Of a stretch of DNA of 64,000 nt, positions 44,195-51,811 are shown in pieces. Within the stretch, counting starts at the first letter, position 1; each line of letters starts with the position of its first letter. The notes below the pieces were generated by a model. That model had not been told where the DNA came from, searched no databases, and worked only from the letters and a program-made list of their open reading frames with translations. The stretch is from Falsirhodobacter algicola. Lineage in GTDB: Bacteria; Pseudomonadota; Alphaproteobacteria; Rhodobacterales; Rhodobacteraceae. A program made the position numbers and the translations under genes. Where the stretch lies: positions 1,548,501 to 1,612,500 of the forward strand of contig NZ_CP047289.1 of the NCBI RefSeq assembly GCF_018279165.1, written 5' to 3'.

Positions 44195-44694
44195 CAGGCG
44201 GCCTCCCCTTCGGCATCCGCATGGCGGTCGATCACGCCGAAGAGGCTGAGGCCGTAGCGCAGCCCCAGCAGCAGAAAGCCTAGCAGCGGCGCGAGATAGA
44301 CGATGTACATCGGCACCCCGAGCGTGGGCGAGGTCTGCCCCATCCGCCCGACGAACTGCACCAGCCCGAAGGACAGCCACGCGACATAGAGGCTGAAGGC
44401 AAGGCCCACGGCATCCACCAGCTTCAGCACCGCGCCCTGCACCGCCGGGGGCAGCTTGCCGCGCAGATTGGTGATCCCGACATGCTTGCCCCGTTCCAGC
44501 GCAAGGCCGAGGGCGAGGAAGACGAGAAAGAGGTTCATCATGCGCACGGCCTCTTCGATCCAAGCGAAGTTGCTGGCGAAGGTGCCGCCGATCTCCCGCG
44601 TGACGACGGAGCCGGTATAGAGCAGGACCATCATCAGAAAGAGGGCGACGAGGAGCGTCCTCTCGATCATCCGCAGCAGGGCGAGGGCTTTCAT
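44194..44694 (-). CDS. dctQ: TRAP transporter small permease, DctQ family
   Basis: This 166-aa protein has four TM segments (LLVALFLMMVLLYTGSVV, MMNLFLVFLALGLALERG, LVDAVGLAFSLYVAWLSFG, IVYLAPLLGFLLLGLRYG) and the ERGKHVGI cytoplasmic loop typical of DctQ. ATG 44694 has AAGGA upstream. Confidence 0.93.
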   Translation of the reverse strand: MKALALLRMIERTLLVALFLMMVLLYTGSVVTREIGGTFASNFAWIEEAVRMMNLFLVFLALGLALERGKHVGITNLRGKLPPAVQGAVLKLVDAVGLAFSLYVAWLSFGLVQFVGRMGQTSPTLGVPMYIVYLAPLLGFLLLGLRYGLSLFGVIDRHADAEGEAA

Positions 44695-44720
44695 CGGGCT
44701 GTCCTTGAAACGAAAAGGCA

Positions 44721-44746
44721 GGGCCCGCCAGCGCACCGGCGGGCCC
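44721..44746 (-). terminator. Attenuator-like hairpin between dctP and dctQ
   Basis: A perfect 9-bp stem GGGCCCGCC/GGCGGGCCC with 8-nt loop is followed on the minus strand by TGCCTTTTCGTTT. It lies after the binding-protein gene, a place where partial termination sets the ratio of binding protein to permease. Confidence 0.7.
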
Positions 44747-44765
44747 CATGGCGGTTCGGCGGCGC

Positions 44766-45776
44766 TTATTGCAGCTCCGTCATCTCGGCGGCGTAGGTGT
44801 CCATCAGCGCCTTGCCGGCATCGCCGGTCTTGGCGAGGTAGGTCTCCACCGCAGGCTCGAACATCTCGGCGCGCAGGGCGGCGCGTTCGTCGGCATCGGC
44901 GATGTGGACATCGGTGCCGCTGGCCTTGATCTCCTCCAGCGCGGCCTCGACGGCGGCGGCCTTATGGGCGGTCAGCTCGGGCACGGCCTCGCGGAAGCTG
45001 TCGGTGATGATTTCCTGATACTCTGCCGGCAGGCTGTTCCACCATGCCGGGTTGAACAGGATCACATCCTCCATCGCGCCATGGTCGGAGACGAGCAGAT
45101 GGTCCTGCACCTCGTAGAATTTCATCGACAGGATCGTGTCGAGCGGGTTCTCCTCGCCGTCCACGACGCCGGTCTGAAGCGAGGTGTAAAGCTCGCCGAA
45201 GGGCAGCGCGATGGCCGATGCGCCAAGGGCGTTGAACTGCTCGATCAGGATCGCGCTGTCCATGACGCGGAACTTCTGGCCCGCGAAATCGGCGATGTCG
45301 CCGATTGGCTTGTTGGAGGTGAACTGCTTGCGCCCGTTCGGCCAGAGGCCGATCGCCACCATGCCCCGATCGGAGAAGCTGTCCAGAAGCTGCTGCCCGA
45401 AGGGGCCTTCGCGCAGCGCCTCGGCCTTTTCGGCATCCTCCGGCAGCAAGTAGGGAATGTCGAGGATCGAGACGAGCGGATTGAACCCGCCCAGGAACGC
45501 GGCCGGCGCGACCGTGCCTTCGATCGTGCCAAGCTGCACGCCCTCGTTCATCTCGCGCTGACCGCCAAGCTGCCCCTGCGGGAAGATCTGGAAGGTCACA
45601 TGCCCGTCGGTGCGCTCTTTCACCTCTTCGGCCACCTTCTCGAGGGCGATGTGGCGGCTCTGCTGGGTGCTTTCCAGATGCCCGATCTTGGCGAGGTAGT
45701 CCTGCGCCGCGGCGGGCATGGCGACACCAAGGCCGAGCATGGCCAAGGCGGATGAAAGGATCGACGTCCTGAGCAT
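44766..45776 (-). CDS. dctP: TRAP transporter substrate-binding protein, DctP family
   Basis: This 336-aa periplasmic protein has a Sec signal (SILSSALAMLGLGVAMPAAAQ, cleavage AAA-QD). DctP motifs are IFPQGQLGGQREMNEGVQLGTIE and FRVMDSAILIEQFNALGASAIALPFGELYTSLQTG. The conserved Arg that binds the carboxylate in DctP proteins is in GQKFRVM. GGGGAG precedes ATG 45776. The substrate is a carboxylate; context favours orotate or carbamoyl-aspartate. Confidence 0.93.
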   Translation of the reverse strand: MLRTSILSSALAMLGLGVAMPAAAQDYLAKIGHLESTQQSRHIALEKVAEEVKERTDGHVTFQIFPQGQLGGQREMNEGVQLGTIEGTVAPAAFLGGFNPLVSILDIPYLLPEDAEKAEALREGPFGQQLLDSFSDRGMVAIGLWPNGRKQFTSNKPIGDIADFAGQKFRVMDSAILIEQFNALGASAIALPFGELYTSLQTGVVDGEENPLDTILSMKFYEVQDHLLVSDHGAMEDVILFNPAWWNSLPAEYQEIITDSFREAVPELTAHKAAAVEAALEEIKASGTDVHIADADERAALRAEMFEPAVETYLAKTGDAGKALMDTYAAEMTELQ

Positions 45777-45852
45777 GAAACACTCCCCATGGTCTTTGTC
45801 ATGTTCTGTGGGGTCAGCCTCTGCCGGAGGTTACGCCGCGTCAACACGCAAT

Positions 45853-45868
45853 GTCTCTAAATTGAGAC
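45853..45868. promoter_or_regulatory. Operator-like repeat GTCTC-TAAATT-GAGAC before dctP
   Basis: Perfect 5-bp arms with a 6-bp AT-rich spacer lie 77 bp upstream of dctP, between the XRE regulator and the operon. A similar site (TCTAAAAACTGAGA) is upstream of the regulator itself. Confidence 0.5.
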
Positions 45869-45921
45869 GATGGAGTATTTTCCGATCCCCCAGGCGGGTG
45901 CTTGATGAAAAATCAGGCGGT

Positions 45922-46809
45922 TTATGAAAGCTGGATGCCGTGGCGCGCGATCAACTCGTCCACATGATCGGCCGCATCGCGCCCCTTCAGCGAGGTCGCC
46001 CAAAGCCGCTCGGCGATTCCCTCATGCAGCTCCAGCGCCTCGGGGGCGGAGGTGATCATGCCGACGCCGATGCGGATGTTAGGGTTCGAGCCAAGGCGGA
46101 ACGGGCTGATCGTCAGCGTCGAATCCGCGCCCCGCCGCACGATCTGAAACGAGGTGGACGGGATCGGCTCGCACGCGACGCCGACCTGAATCCCGATCCC
46201 CGGATCGCGCAGCAAGGCGGAGATATTCCGCGCCTCGGCAAGGGCCATCCGCCGACGCGCATCGCGCAGTTCGGGCGAAAGGCCCATGCGCCCCACCAGC
46301 CCCTCGCGCAAGAACTGCTCGATATCCGCATCCGAGATGATGGAGGCCAGAAGCGGGCGACGTTTGGCGAAACGAGCCTTGCGCGCCAATAGGATCGACA
46401 GGATCTGCGCCACATCCTCGGGCTGCCCGGAGGCGCCGCCTTCGTGCAGGACATCGGTCAGGACATGATCGTAGCCGTCCGTCGTCAGCAGATAGGAGAT
46501 GGGGCTGAAGAGGCCGATGATCTGGTCGGCATCCTCTTCGATCTGGCGCATCCGCTCGAAGAAGCTGACGGCGTTGTCCACATATTCGATGCCGACCCCC
46601 AGCAGCGAGGGGAGCGAGACGTGCAATTCGTCCGAGATGGCGGTCAGCATCTCGATCTTGGCGATCTCCCCCTTTTCGGCGCGGTAGAGCGCCGCGCGCG
46701 AGATGCCGAGCCGGGACGCCAATTCCTCGGGCGAGAGCGCGCGCCCAAGGCGGTAGGCCCGCAGCCGCGCGCCGACCTCGACGAATGTTTCCCTGCCGGA
46801 AGATACCAT
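45922..46809 (-). CDS. XRE-family transcriptional regulator adjacent to the TRAP/pyr operon
   Basis: This 295-aa protein has an HTH at about 13-65 (ARLRAYRLGRALSPEELASRLGISRAALYRAEKGEI) and a long helical/beta sensor domain. ATG 46809 has AGGGG six bases upstream; ATG 46827 is an alternative, while the open frame beyond has no ribosome-binding site. It is the gene just upstream of dctP on the same strand with 145 bp between, so it probably controls the operon. Confidence 0.85.
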   Translation of the reverse strand: MVSSGRETFVEVGARLRAYRLGRALSPEELASRLGISRAALYRAEKGEIAKIEMLTAISDELHVSLPSLLGVGIEYVDNAVSFFERMRQIEEDADQIIGLFSPISYLLTTDGYDHVLTDVLHEGGASGQPEDVAQILSILLARKARFAKRRPLLASIISDADIEQFLREGLVGRMGLSPELRDARRRMALAEARNISALLRDPGIGIQVGVACEPIPSTSFQIVRRGADSTLTISPFRLGSNPNIRIGVGMITSAPEALELHEGIAERLWATSLKGRDAADHVDELIARHGIQLS

Positions 46810-46883
46810 GCGCTGCCCCTGCCCCATCGGACGCCCGCCCCCATGCCCGAATATTTGGCACGAAAGGGGGCACTCATCGGACA

Positions 46884-46899
46884 ATCTAAAAACTGAGAA
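46884..46899. promoter_or_regulatory. Second TCT-A-rich-GAGA site, upstream of the XRE regulator
   Basis: AATCTAAAAACTGAGAA resembles the dctP site at 45853 (TCTCTAAATTGAGA): TCT and GAGA flank an A/T core. It lies about 75 bp before the regulator start, fitting autoregulation. Confidence 0.4.
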
Positions 46900-46983
46900 G
46901 GACCGCTCATGCAAGGGGTATCGGAGCGCGCTTTCGCCATCGGTGCATGACGATGGAAGCCAATCATGAGTGGCCATCATCGA

Positions 46984-47041
46984 TTGAGAAGTTATTTTCA
47001 TTTCCATTCATGGCCGCCCTTTGGCATACGGCCAACGAAGC
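46984..47041 (+). other. Upstream part of the mesXD leader/promoter region
   Basis: Within the 342-bp gap (46810-47151), TTGAGA at 46984-46989 is a possible -35; the -10 is unclear (ATTCAT at 47006). No gene is seen in the gap. Confidence 0.3.
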
Positions 47042-47135
47042 CCGGAGGCGGCCGAGGTCGTGCATCGGCCCCGGCCCGCCCCCGGACAGTGCACGAAGAT
47101 TACGGGAGATGGCCTCTGGCTCCGTCTCTGGAGCC
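47042..47135 (+). promoter_or_regulatory. Structured leader RNA of mesXD: candidate pseudoknot riboswitch
   Basis: Outer stem CCGG-A-GGCGG (47042-47051) pairs with CCGCC-C-CCGG (47076-47085). Inner stem CCGA (47052-47055) pairs with TCGG (47065-47068). The apical loop TCGTGCA (47058-47064) is a perfect 7-nt complement of TGCACGA (47090-47096), giving an H-type pseudoknot. A second hairpin GGCTCC-GTCTCT-GGAGCC (47118-47135) ends just before the Shine-Dalgarno AAGGA (47136-47140) of mesX. It does not match the SAM-I, SAM-II, SAH or SAM/SAH consensus as I know them. Confidence 0.5.
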
Positions 47136-47151
47136 AAGGACACGGATCACG

Positions 47152-48129
47152 ATGACCAAAGATTTCACCTTCTCGATCAAGAGCATCCCCTTCGACGAGG
47201 AGTATCACCCCCTCGACGGAACGCGGATCACCACGAACTTCGCCAACCTCGCCCGCGGCGAAAGCCGCCGCGAGAACCTGCGCCGTGCGCTGCGGATGAT
47301 CGACAACCGCTGCAACGAGCTGGCTTGCTGGGACAACCCCGACGCGGACCGCTACGGGGTAGAGCTGGACATCGTCTCGGTCGAGTTGGACATCGAGGGC
47401 AAGGGCGACGCCTTCCCCGCGATCGAGATCCTGAAGACCACGATCGTCGATCGCAAGGCGGGCACACGCACGGACGGCATCACGGGGAACAACTTCTCCT
47501 CCTATGTGCGCGATTACGATTTCAGCGTGCGCCTGCCCGATTACAACAAGGGGCGCGAGTCCTTCGGCATCCCCGAGGATTTCGGCGATCTGCACGGCAA
47601 ACTCTTTAAATCCTTCATCGCCTCGGACGCCTATACCAGCCGCTTCGCCAAGCGCCCGGTGATCTGCCTCAGCGTGTCGGACAACAAGACCTATCACCGC
47701 ACGGCGAACCGCCACCCGGTTCTGGGCGCGGAATACACCCCGAGCGACACCTCGCTGACCGAACACTACTTCAGCAAGATGGGCCTTCAGGTGCGCTACT
47801 TCATGCCGCCGAACGGCAAGGCGCCGCTGGCCTTCTTCTTCTTCGGCGATCTTCTGGCCGATTACACCGACATGGAACTGATCGCGACCATCAGCACGAT
47901 GGAGACGTTCCAGAAGATCTACCGCCCCGAGATCTACAACGCCAATTCCGCGGCCTCCGCCGCCTTCCGGCCCAGCCTGCGCAACGAGGATCACTCCCTC
48001 ACCCGCATCGTCTATGACCGCGAGGAGCGCAGCCGTCTGGCCACCACGCAGGGCAAATTCGCCCAAGACCACTTCATCACGCCGCACCGCGCCATTCTGG
48101 ACGAATGGTCGGCCCGGTATTCCAACTGA
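47152..48129 (+). CDS. mesX: MesX (DUF1852), partner of folate-independent methionine synthase MesD
   Basis: This 325-aa soluble protein is of DUF1852, begins MTKDFTFSIKSIPFDEEYHPLD, and has no signal or TM. In other bacteria the DUF1852 gene (mesX) is needed for MesD-type methionine synthesis, and this partner gene always lies beside mesD; the link was made by fitness data (Price et al., four families of folate-independent methionine synthases). Its chemistry is not established. AAGGA precedes ATG 47152. It is co-transcribed with mesD, 23 bases downstream. Confidence 0.85.
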   Translation: MTKDFTFSIKSIPFDEEYHPLDGTRITTNFANLARGESRRENLRRALRMIDNRCNELACWDNPDADRYGVELDIVSVELDIEGKGDAFPAIEILKTTIVDRKAGTRTDGITGNNFSSYVRDYDFSVRLPDYNKGRESFGIPEDFGDLHGKLFKSFIASDAYTSRFAKRPVICLSVSDNKTYHRTANRHPVLGAEYTPSDTSLTEHYFSKMGLQVRYFMPPNGKAPLAFFFFGDLLADYTDMELIATISTMETFQKIYRPEIYNANSAASAAFRPSLRNEDHSLTRIVYDREERSRLATTQGKFAQDHFITPHRAILDEWSARYSN

Positions 48130-48152
48130 ACGAAAGCACGCAGGTCCGCTTC

Positions 48153-49184
48153 ATGAACAAGCTTCTTCCCACCTCGACCGCCGGCAGCCTTCCCAAACCG
48201 TCTTGGCTCGCCCAGCCCGAGAAACTCTGGTCCCCGTGGAAACTGGAGGGCGAAGAACTGATCGAGGGCAAGCATGACGCTCTGCGCGTCACGCTGGCCG
48301 AACAGTGCCTTGCCGGGATCGACATCGTCAGCGACGGCGAGCAGACGCGTCAGCATTTCGTCACCACCTTCATCGAGCATCTGAGCGGCGTCGATTTCGA
48401 AAAGCGCGAAACGGTGCGCATCCGCGACCGCTATGACGCGAGCGTTCCGTCCGTGGTGGGCGCGGTCGCGCGTGAGAAGCCCGTCTTCGTCGAGGATGCG
48501 AAATTCCTGCGCTCGCAAACCACGCGTCCGATCAAATGGGCCCTGCCCGGCCCGATGACGATGATCGACACTCTGCACGACGCCCATTACAAAAGCCGCG
48601 AAAAGCTGGCTTGGGAATTTGCCACCATCCTGAACCAAGAGGCGAAGGAGCTGGAGGCCGCAGGCGTCGACATCATCCAGTTCGACGAACCCGCCTTCAA
48701 CGTCTTCTTCGACGAGGTGAACGACTGGGGCATCGCCACGCTGGAACGCGCGCTCGAAGGTCTGAACTGCCAGACGGCGGTCCATATCTGCTATGGCTAC
48801 GGGATCAAGGCGAACACCGACTGGAAGGCCACGCTGGGCCATGAATGGCGCCAGTACGAAAAGATCTTCCCCAAGCTGCGCGAATCGGCGGTCGATATGA
48901 TCTCGCTCGAATGTCAGAACTCGCATGTGCCGATGGATCTGATCGAACTGATCCGCGGCAAGAAGGTCATGGTCGGGGCCATCGACGTGGCCAGCAACAC
49001 CGTGGAGACGCCCGAGCAGGTGGCCGACACGCTGCGCAAGGCGCTGCAATTCGTGGATGCCGACAAGCTGCACCCCTGCACCAACTGCGGCATGGCCCCG
49101 CTGTCGCGCAGCGTTGCGCGCGGCAAGTTGCAGGCCCTCGGCGCGGGTGCGGAGATCGTCCGCCGCGAGCTTTCGGGCAACTGA
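48153..49184 (+). CDS. mesD: MesD, folate-independent methionine synthase (core-MetE type)
   Basis: This 343-aa protein has only the C-terminal barrel of MetE and lacks the N-terminal half that binds methyl-folate. The homocysteine/zinc site is kept: His211 and Cys213 in AVHICYGYG, Glu253 in SLECQNS, and Cys312 in CTNCGMAPL. It methylates homocysteine from a donor other than 5-methyl-THF polyglutamate. ATG 48153 (MNKLLPTSTAGSLPKP) is chosen because it gives the family N-terminus and leaves a short gap after mesX. Confidence 0.9.
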   Translation: MNKLLPTSTAGSLPKPSWLAQPEKLWSPWKLEGEELIEGKHDALRVTLAEQCLAGIDIVSDGEQTRQHFVTTFIEHLSGVDFEKRETVRIRDRYDASVPSVVGAVAREKPVFVEDAKFLRSQTTRPIKWALPGPMTMIDTLHDAHYKSREKLAWEFATILNQEAKELEAAGVDIIQFDEPAFNVFFDEVNDWGIATLERALEGLNCQTAVHICYGYGIKANTDWKATLGHEWRQYEKIFPKLRESAVDMISLECQNSHVPMDLIELIRGKKVMVGAIDVASNTVETPEQVADTLRKALQFVDADKLHPCTNCGMAPLSRSVARGKLQALGAGAEIVRRELSGN

Positions 49185-49191
49185 GCCCGCC

Positions 49192-49220
49192 GCCCCTTCC
49201 CGCCCTGCGCGGGAGGGGGC
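49192..49220. terminator. Bidirectional terminator between mesD and the histidine kinase
   Basis: A 12-bp stem (GCCCCTTCCCGC / GCGGGAGGGGGC, one G-U type pair) with a 5-nt loop lies between convergent genes, 7 bases from each stop. Confidence 0.65.
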
Positions 49221-49227
49221 TTCGCCA

Positions 49228-50529
49228 TCAAGACAGCCGAAGCACCGCGACCTCTCCGCCGCCTTCGGCCGGATGCAGGTCGATATCGCCGCCCAGCTTC
49301 ACCATCGCCGCCCGCGCGATCGCAAGGCCGAGGCCGCTACCGCCATAGGTCGGTCGCCGCCCCCGGAAGAAGCGTTCGGTGATGCGGGCACGGTCCTCGG
49401 CGGGGATGCCTGGGCCGGCATCCGTCACCTCGATGCGGCCCGCACCGGCGCGGATCTGCACCACCCCCCCGGCGGGCGAGGCATGGATCGCGTTCTCCAG
49501 CACGTTGCGCAGCGCCGCGCCCAGAAGCAGCCGGTCCTGCGGCATGTCCCCGTCGATGCGCACCCTTACCGTCACATCCCGGCCACGGGCCAGCGCCTCG
49601 GTCATCTGCACACAGTCGCGCAGGATCACCGAGATGGGCACCCGATCCTCGCCCCCCGGGCGCGCATCCACCGCCGCCATATCCAGAAGCTGGCGGACGA
49701 GGCGGTCGGTGCGCGCCACGCTCGCCTCGATCTGCGTCAGGGCGCGGGCGCGCTGACCGGCATCGCCGCGCGCCGCGATCTGCGCCTGCGTCTTCAGCCC
49801 GGCCAGCGGCGTCTTCAACTCATGCGCGGCAAAGGCGGTGAAGCTGCGCTCGCGCTCGCGCGCGGCTTCGACGCGGGCGAAGAGATCGTTCATGGCCGAC
49901 TGGATGGGCGCAAGCTCGGTCGGCAGGCGGCGGTCCAGCGGGCGAAGCTCTTCGGCGTCGCGCACCGACAGATCCCCGGCCAAGCGGCGCAGCGGGCGCA
50001 GGCCACCGCTCAGCCCCCACCAGATCAGCCCCGCCAGCACCGGCAGCACGGCCAGCGACGGCAGGATCAGCCCGCGCGTCACATCGCCGATCAGACGCTC
50101 GCGCATGGCGAGGCTGTCGCCGATCATCACCCGCACGCCCCGTTCGACATTCGTGACTGCAAAGACCCGCCAGGCGATGCCGTCCACGGTGTTGGTGCCG
50201 AACCCGTCCTGCTGCGCCAGCTTGGCTTCGGGCGCAAAGGTCGATCCGGCGACGCGCGCGCCATCCAGCCGCCACACCTGACAGGACAGTTGGCGGAAAT
50301 AATCCTCCCCCGCCGGGGCGGGCGCGGCCAGCGCGATCGCGGCATCCACGTCGATCCGCCGGTCCGACATGAGCGAGGAGACCATGCGCGCCGCCTCGGC
50401 AAGGCGCGCATCCAGCACCCGGTCCACCTTCGCAGCAGTGGAATGATGGATCCACGCGAAGGCCGAGGCCCAGACCGCGCAGGTCGCCGCCAGCAGGATC
50501 ACGAACATCCGCAGCCGAAGCGAGATCAT
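49228..50529 (-). CDS. Sensor histidine kinase, QseC/PmrB-like
   Basis: This 433-aa kinase has TM1 at 6-28, a periplasmic sensor (about 30-150), TM2 at 153-173, a HAMP-like linker, HisKA with His236 (FAAHELKTPLAG), and HATPase motifs (NVLENAIHASP, VTDAGPGIP, GGSGLGLAIA). ATG 50529 overlaps the response-regulator stop (ATGA). The signal is unknown. Confidence 0.93.
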   Translation of the reverse strand: MISLRLRMFVILLAATCAVWASAFAWIHHSTAAKVDRVLDARLAEAARMVSSLMSDRRIDVDAAIALAAPAPAGEDYFRQLSCQVWRLDGARVAGSTFAPEAKLAQQDGFGTNTVDGIAWRVFAVTNVERGVRVMIGDSLAMRERLIGDVTRGLILPSLAVLPVLAGLIWWGLSGGLRPLRRLAGDLSVRDAEELRPLDRRLPTELAPIQSAMNDLFARVEAARERERSFTAFAAHELKTPLAGLKTQAQIAARGDAGQRARALTQIEASVARTDRLVRQLLDMAAVDARPGGEDRVPISVILRDCVQMTEALARGRDVTVRVRIDGDMPQDRLLLGAALRNVLENAIHASPAGGVVQIRAGAGRIEVTDAGPGIPAEDRARITERFFRGRRPTYGGSGLGLAIARAAMVKLGGDIDLHPAEGGGEVAVLRLS

Positions 50530-51185
50530 GGCCCGGCCAGCCGATACCCGGCGCCGCGCACCGTCTGAATGAAGGCCGCGCCCAGCTTGGCGCGCAGCTT
50601 GTGGATATGCACCTCGACGGTGTTGCTCTCCACATCCTCCTGCCAGCCATAGAGGCGCTCCTCCAAGGCCGCGCGCGACAGGATGGCGCCCGGGCGTTCC
50701 ATCAGCGCATGCAGGATGCCGAATTCGCGGTGCGAAAATCCGACGGGCCGCCCATCCAAAGTGCCGGTCATGCGCGCCGGGTCCAACACCAGCCCGTTCC
50801 ACGACAGCGCGGGTGCGGCGCGCCCCTCGGCCCGGCGCAGGATGGCGCGCAGCCGGGCGGCCAGTTCCTCCAGATCGAAGGGCTTGCCGAGATAATCGTC
50901 CGCGCCCCCGTCCAGCCCGGCGATCCGCTCCCCCACCTGATCGCGCGCCGTCAGCACCAGCACCGGCAGCGCCATGTCCGCCGCCCGCCATTCGGCCAAC
51001 AGATCGAGGCCCGACCCATCCGGCAGCATCACATCCAGAACGATCCCGTCGAAGCCCCCCACCGCCAGCGCGGCGCGGGCATCGGCAAGGTTTTCCACGA
51101 CCTCGGACGAAAATCCGGCAAGGCTCAGCCCCACGCCCAGCCCGTCCTGAAGCACGGGATCATCCTCGACGATCAGTATCCGCAT
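50526..51185 (-). CDS. OmpR-family response regulator, QseB-like
   Basis: This 219-aa protein has a receiver domain with Asp51 (IVLDVMLPDGSG) and Lys101 (LGKPFD), and a winged-helix C-terminal domain (VGFSHREFGILHALMERPG, NTVEVHIHKLRAKLG). It starts the rr-hk pair, 8 bases after the L,D-transpeptidase stop, so the three genes may be one transcript. Confidence 0.95.
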   Translation of the reverse strand: MRILIVEDDPVLQDGLGVGLSLAGFSSEVVENLADARAALAVGGFDGIVLDVMLPDGSGLDLLAEWRAADMALPVLVLTARDQVGERIAGLDGGADDYLGKPFDLEELAARLRAILRRAEGRAAPALSWNGLVLDPARMTGTLDGRPVGFSHREFGILHALMERPGAILSRAALEERLYGWQEDVESNTVEVHIHKLRAKLGAAFIQTVRGAGYRLAGP

Positions 51186-51193
51186 GGATCCCC

Positions 51194-51742
51194 TCAGAGA
51201 AGCAGCACCTGTGTGCCGACGGGCGCCATCTCGTAAAGCTCCTCCACATGCTCGTTGTAAAGGCCCACGCAGCCCGAGGACGAGGGCCGCCCGATCTTGC
51301 GCGTGTCATGGGTGCCGTGGATGATATAGGCCGGCCATGACAGATACATCGCCCGCGTGCCGAGCGGACATTCCGGCCCCGGCGGCACATAGCGCGGCAG
51401 CGACGGATCGCGGCGCAGCATATCGGCGGTCGGGCGCCAGTCGGGATCGGTCCGCTTGCGCACGATCTCCGTATGGCCGCGCCGCGTCAGCGCCTCGGTC
51501 AGCGGGATCGAACTGGGATAGAGCCGGTACGTCCCATCCGCGCCCCAGTAATGCAGCGCCCGCGAGGTGAGGTCGGCCAGAATCGCCCCCTTGCCGATGC
51601 TGTCGAAATGGTCGCGCCAATCCTGCATCTGAAAGCTGGAGATGTTGGCGCGCGGCCCCGCCACCTGTGCGCGAAGCGGCGCCGCCATCAGCGCGGGCGC
51701 GGCAAGGGCGGTCAGGAAAAGGGATCGGCGGGTCAGGGTCAT
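51194..51742 (-). CDS. L,D-transpeptidase (YkuD domain), Tat-type signal
   Basis: This 182-aa periplasmic enzyme cross-links peptidoglycan or anchors proteins. The signal has TRRSLFLTALAAPAL (twin Arg). The YkuD catalytic motif is HGTHDTRKIG...SSSGCVGL, with His142 and Cys158. It is the first gene before a two-component pair and may be its co-regulated partner in envelope stress. Confidence 0.92.
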   Translation of the reverse strand: MTLTRRSLFLTALAAPALMAAPLRAQVAGPRANISSFQMQDWRDHFDSIGKGAILADLTSRALHYWGADGTYRLYPSSIPLTEALTRRGHTEIVRKRTDPDWRPTADMLRRDPSLPRYVPPGPECPLGTRAMYLSWPAYIIHGTHDTRKIGRPSSSGCVGLYNEHVEELYEMAPVGTQVLLL

Positions 51743-51811
51743 GGATCGGCCTCGTTCGTTGATGCGCCCCGTCCTTGGCCCACCAACCTTAAACGGGGCT
51801 GAAGGCTGCGC

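Noticed and set aside
47042-47135. Known SAM-II, SAH or SAM/SAH riboswitch upstream of mesX
   Set aside because: The conserved bases of these classes, as far as I know them, are not present; only the general pseudoknot shape is similar. Kept as a separate, unnamed candidate.
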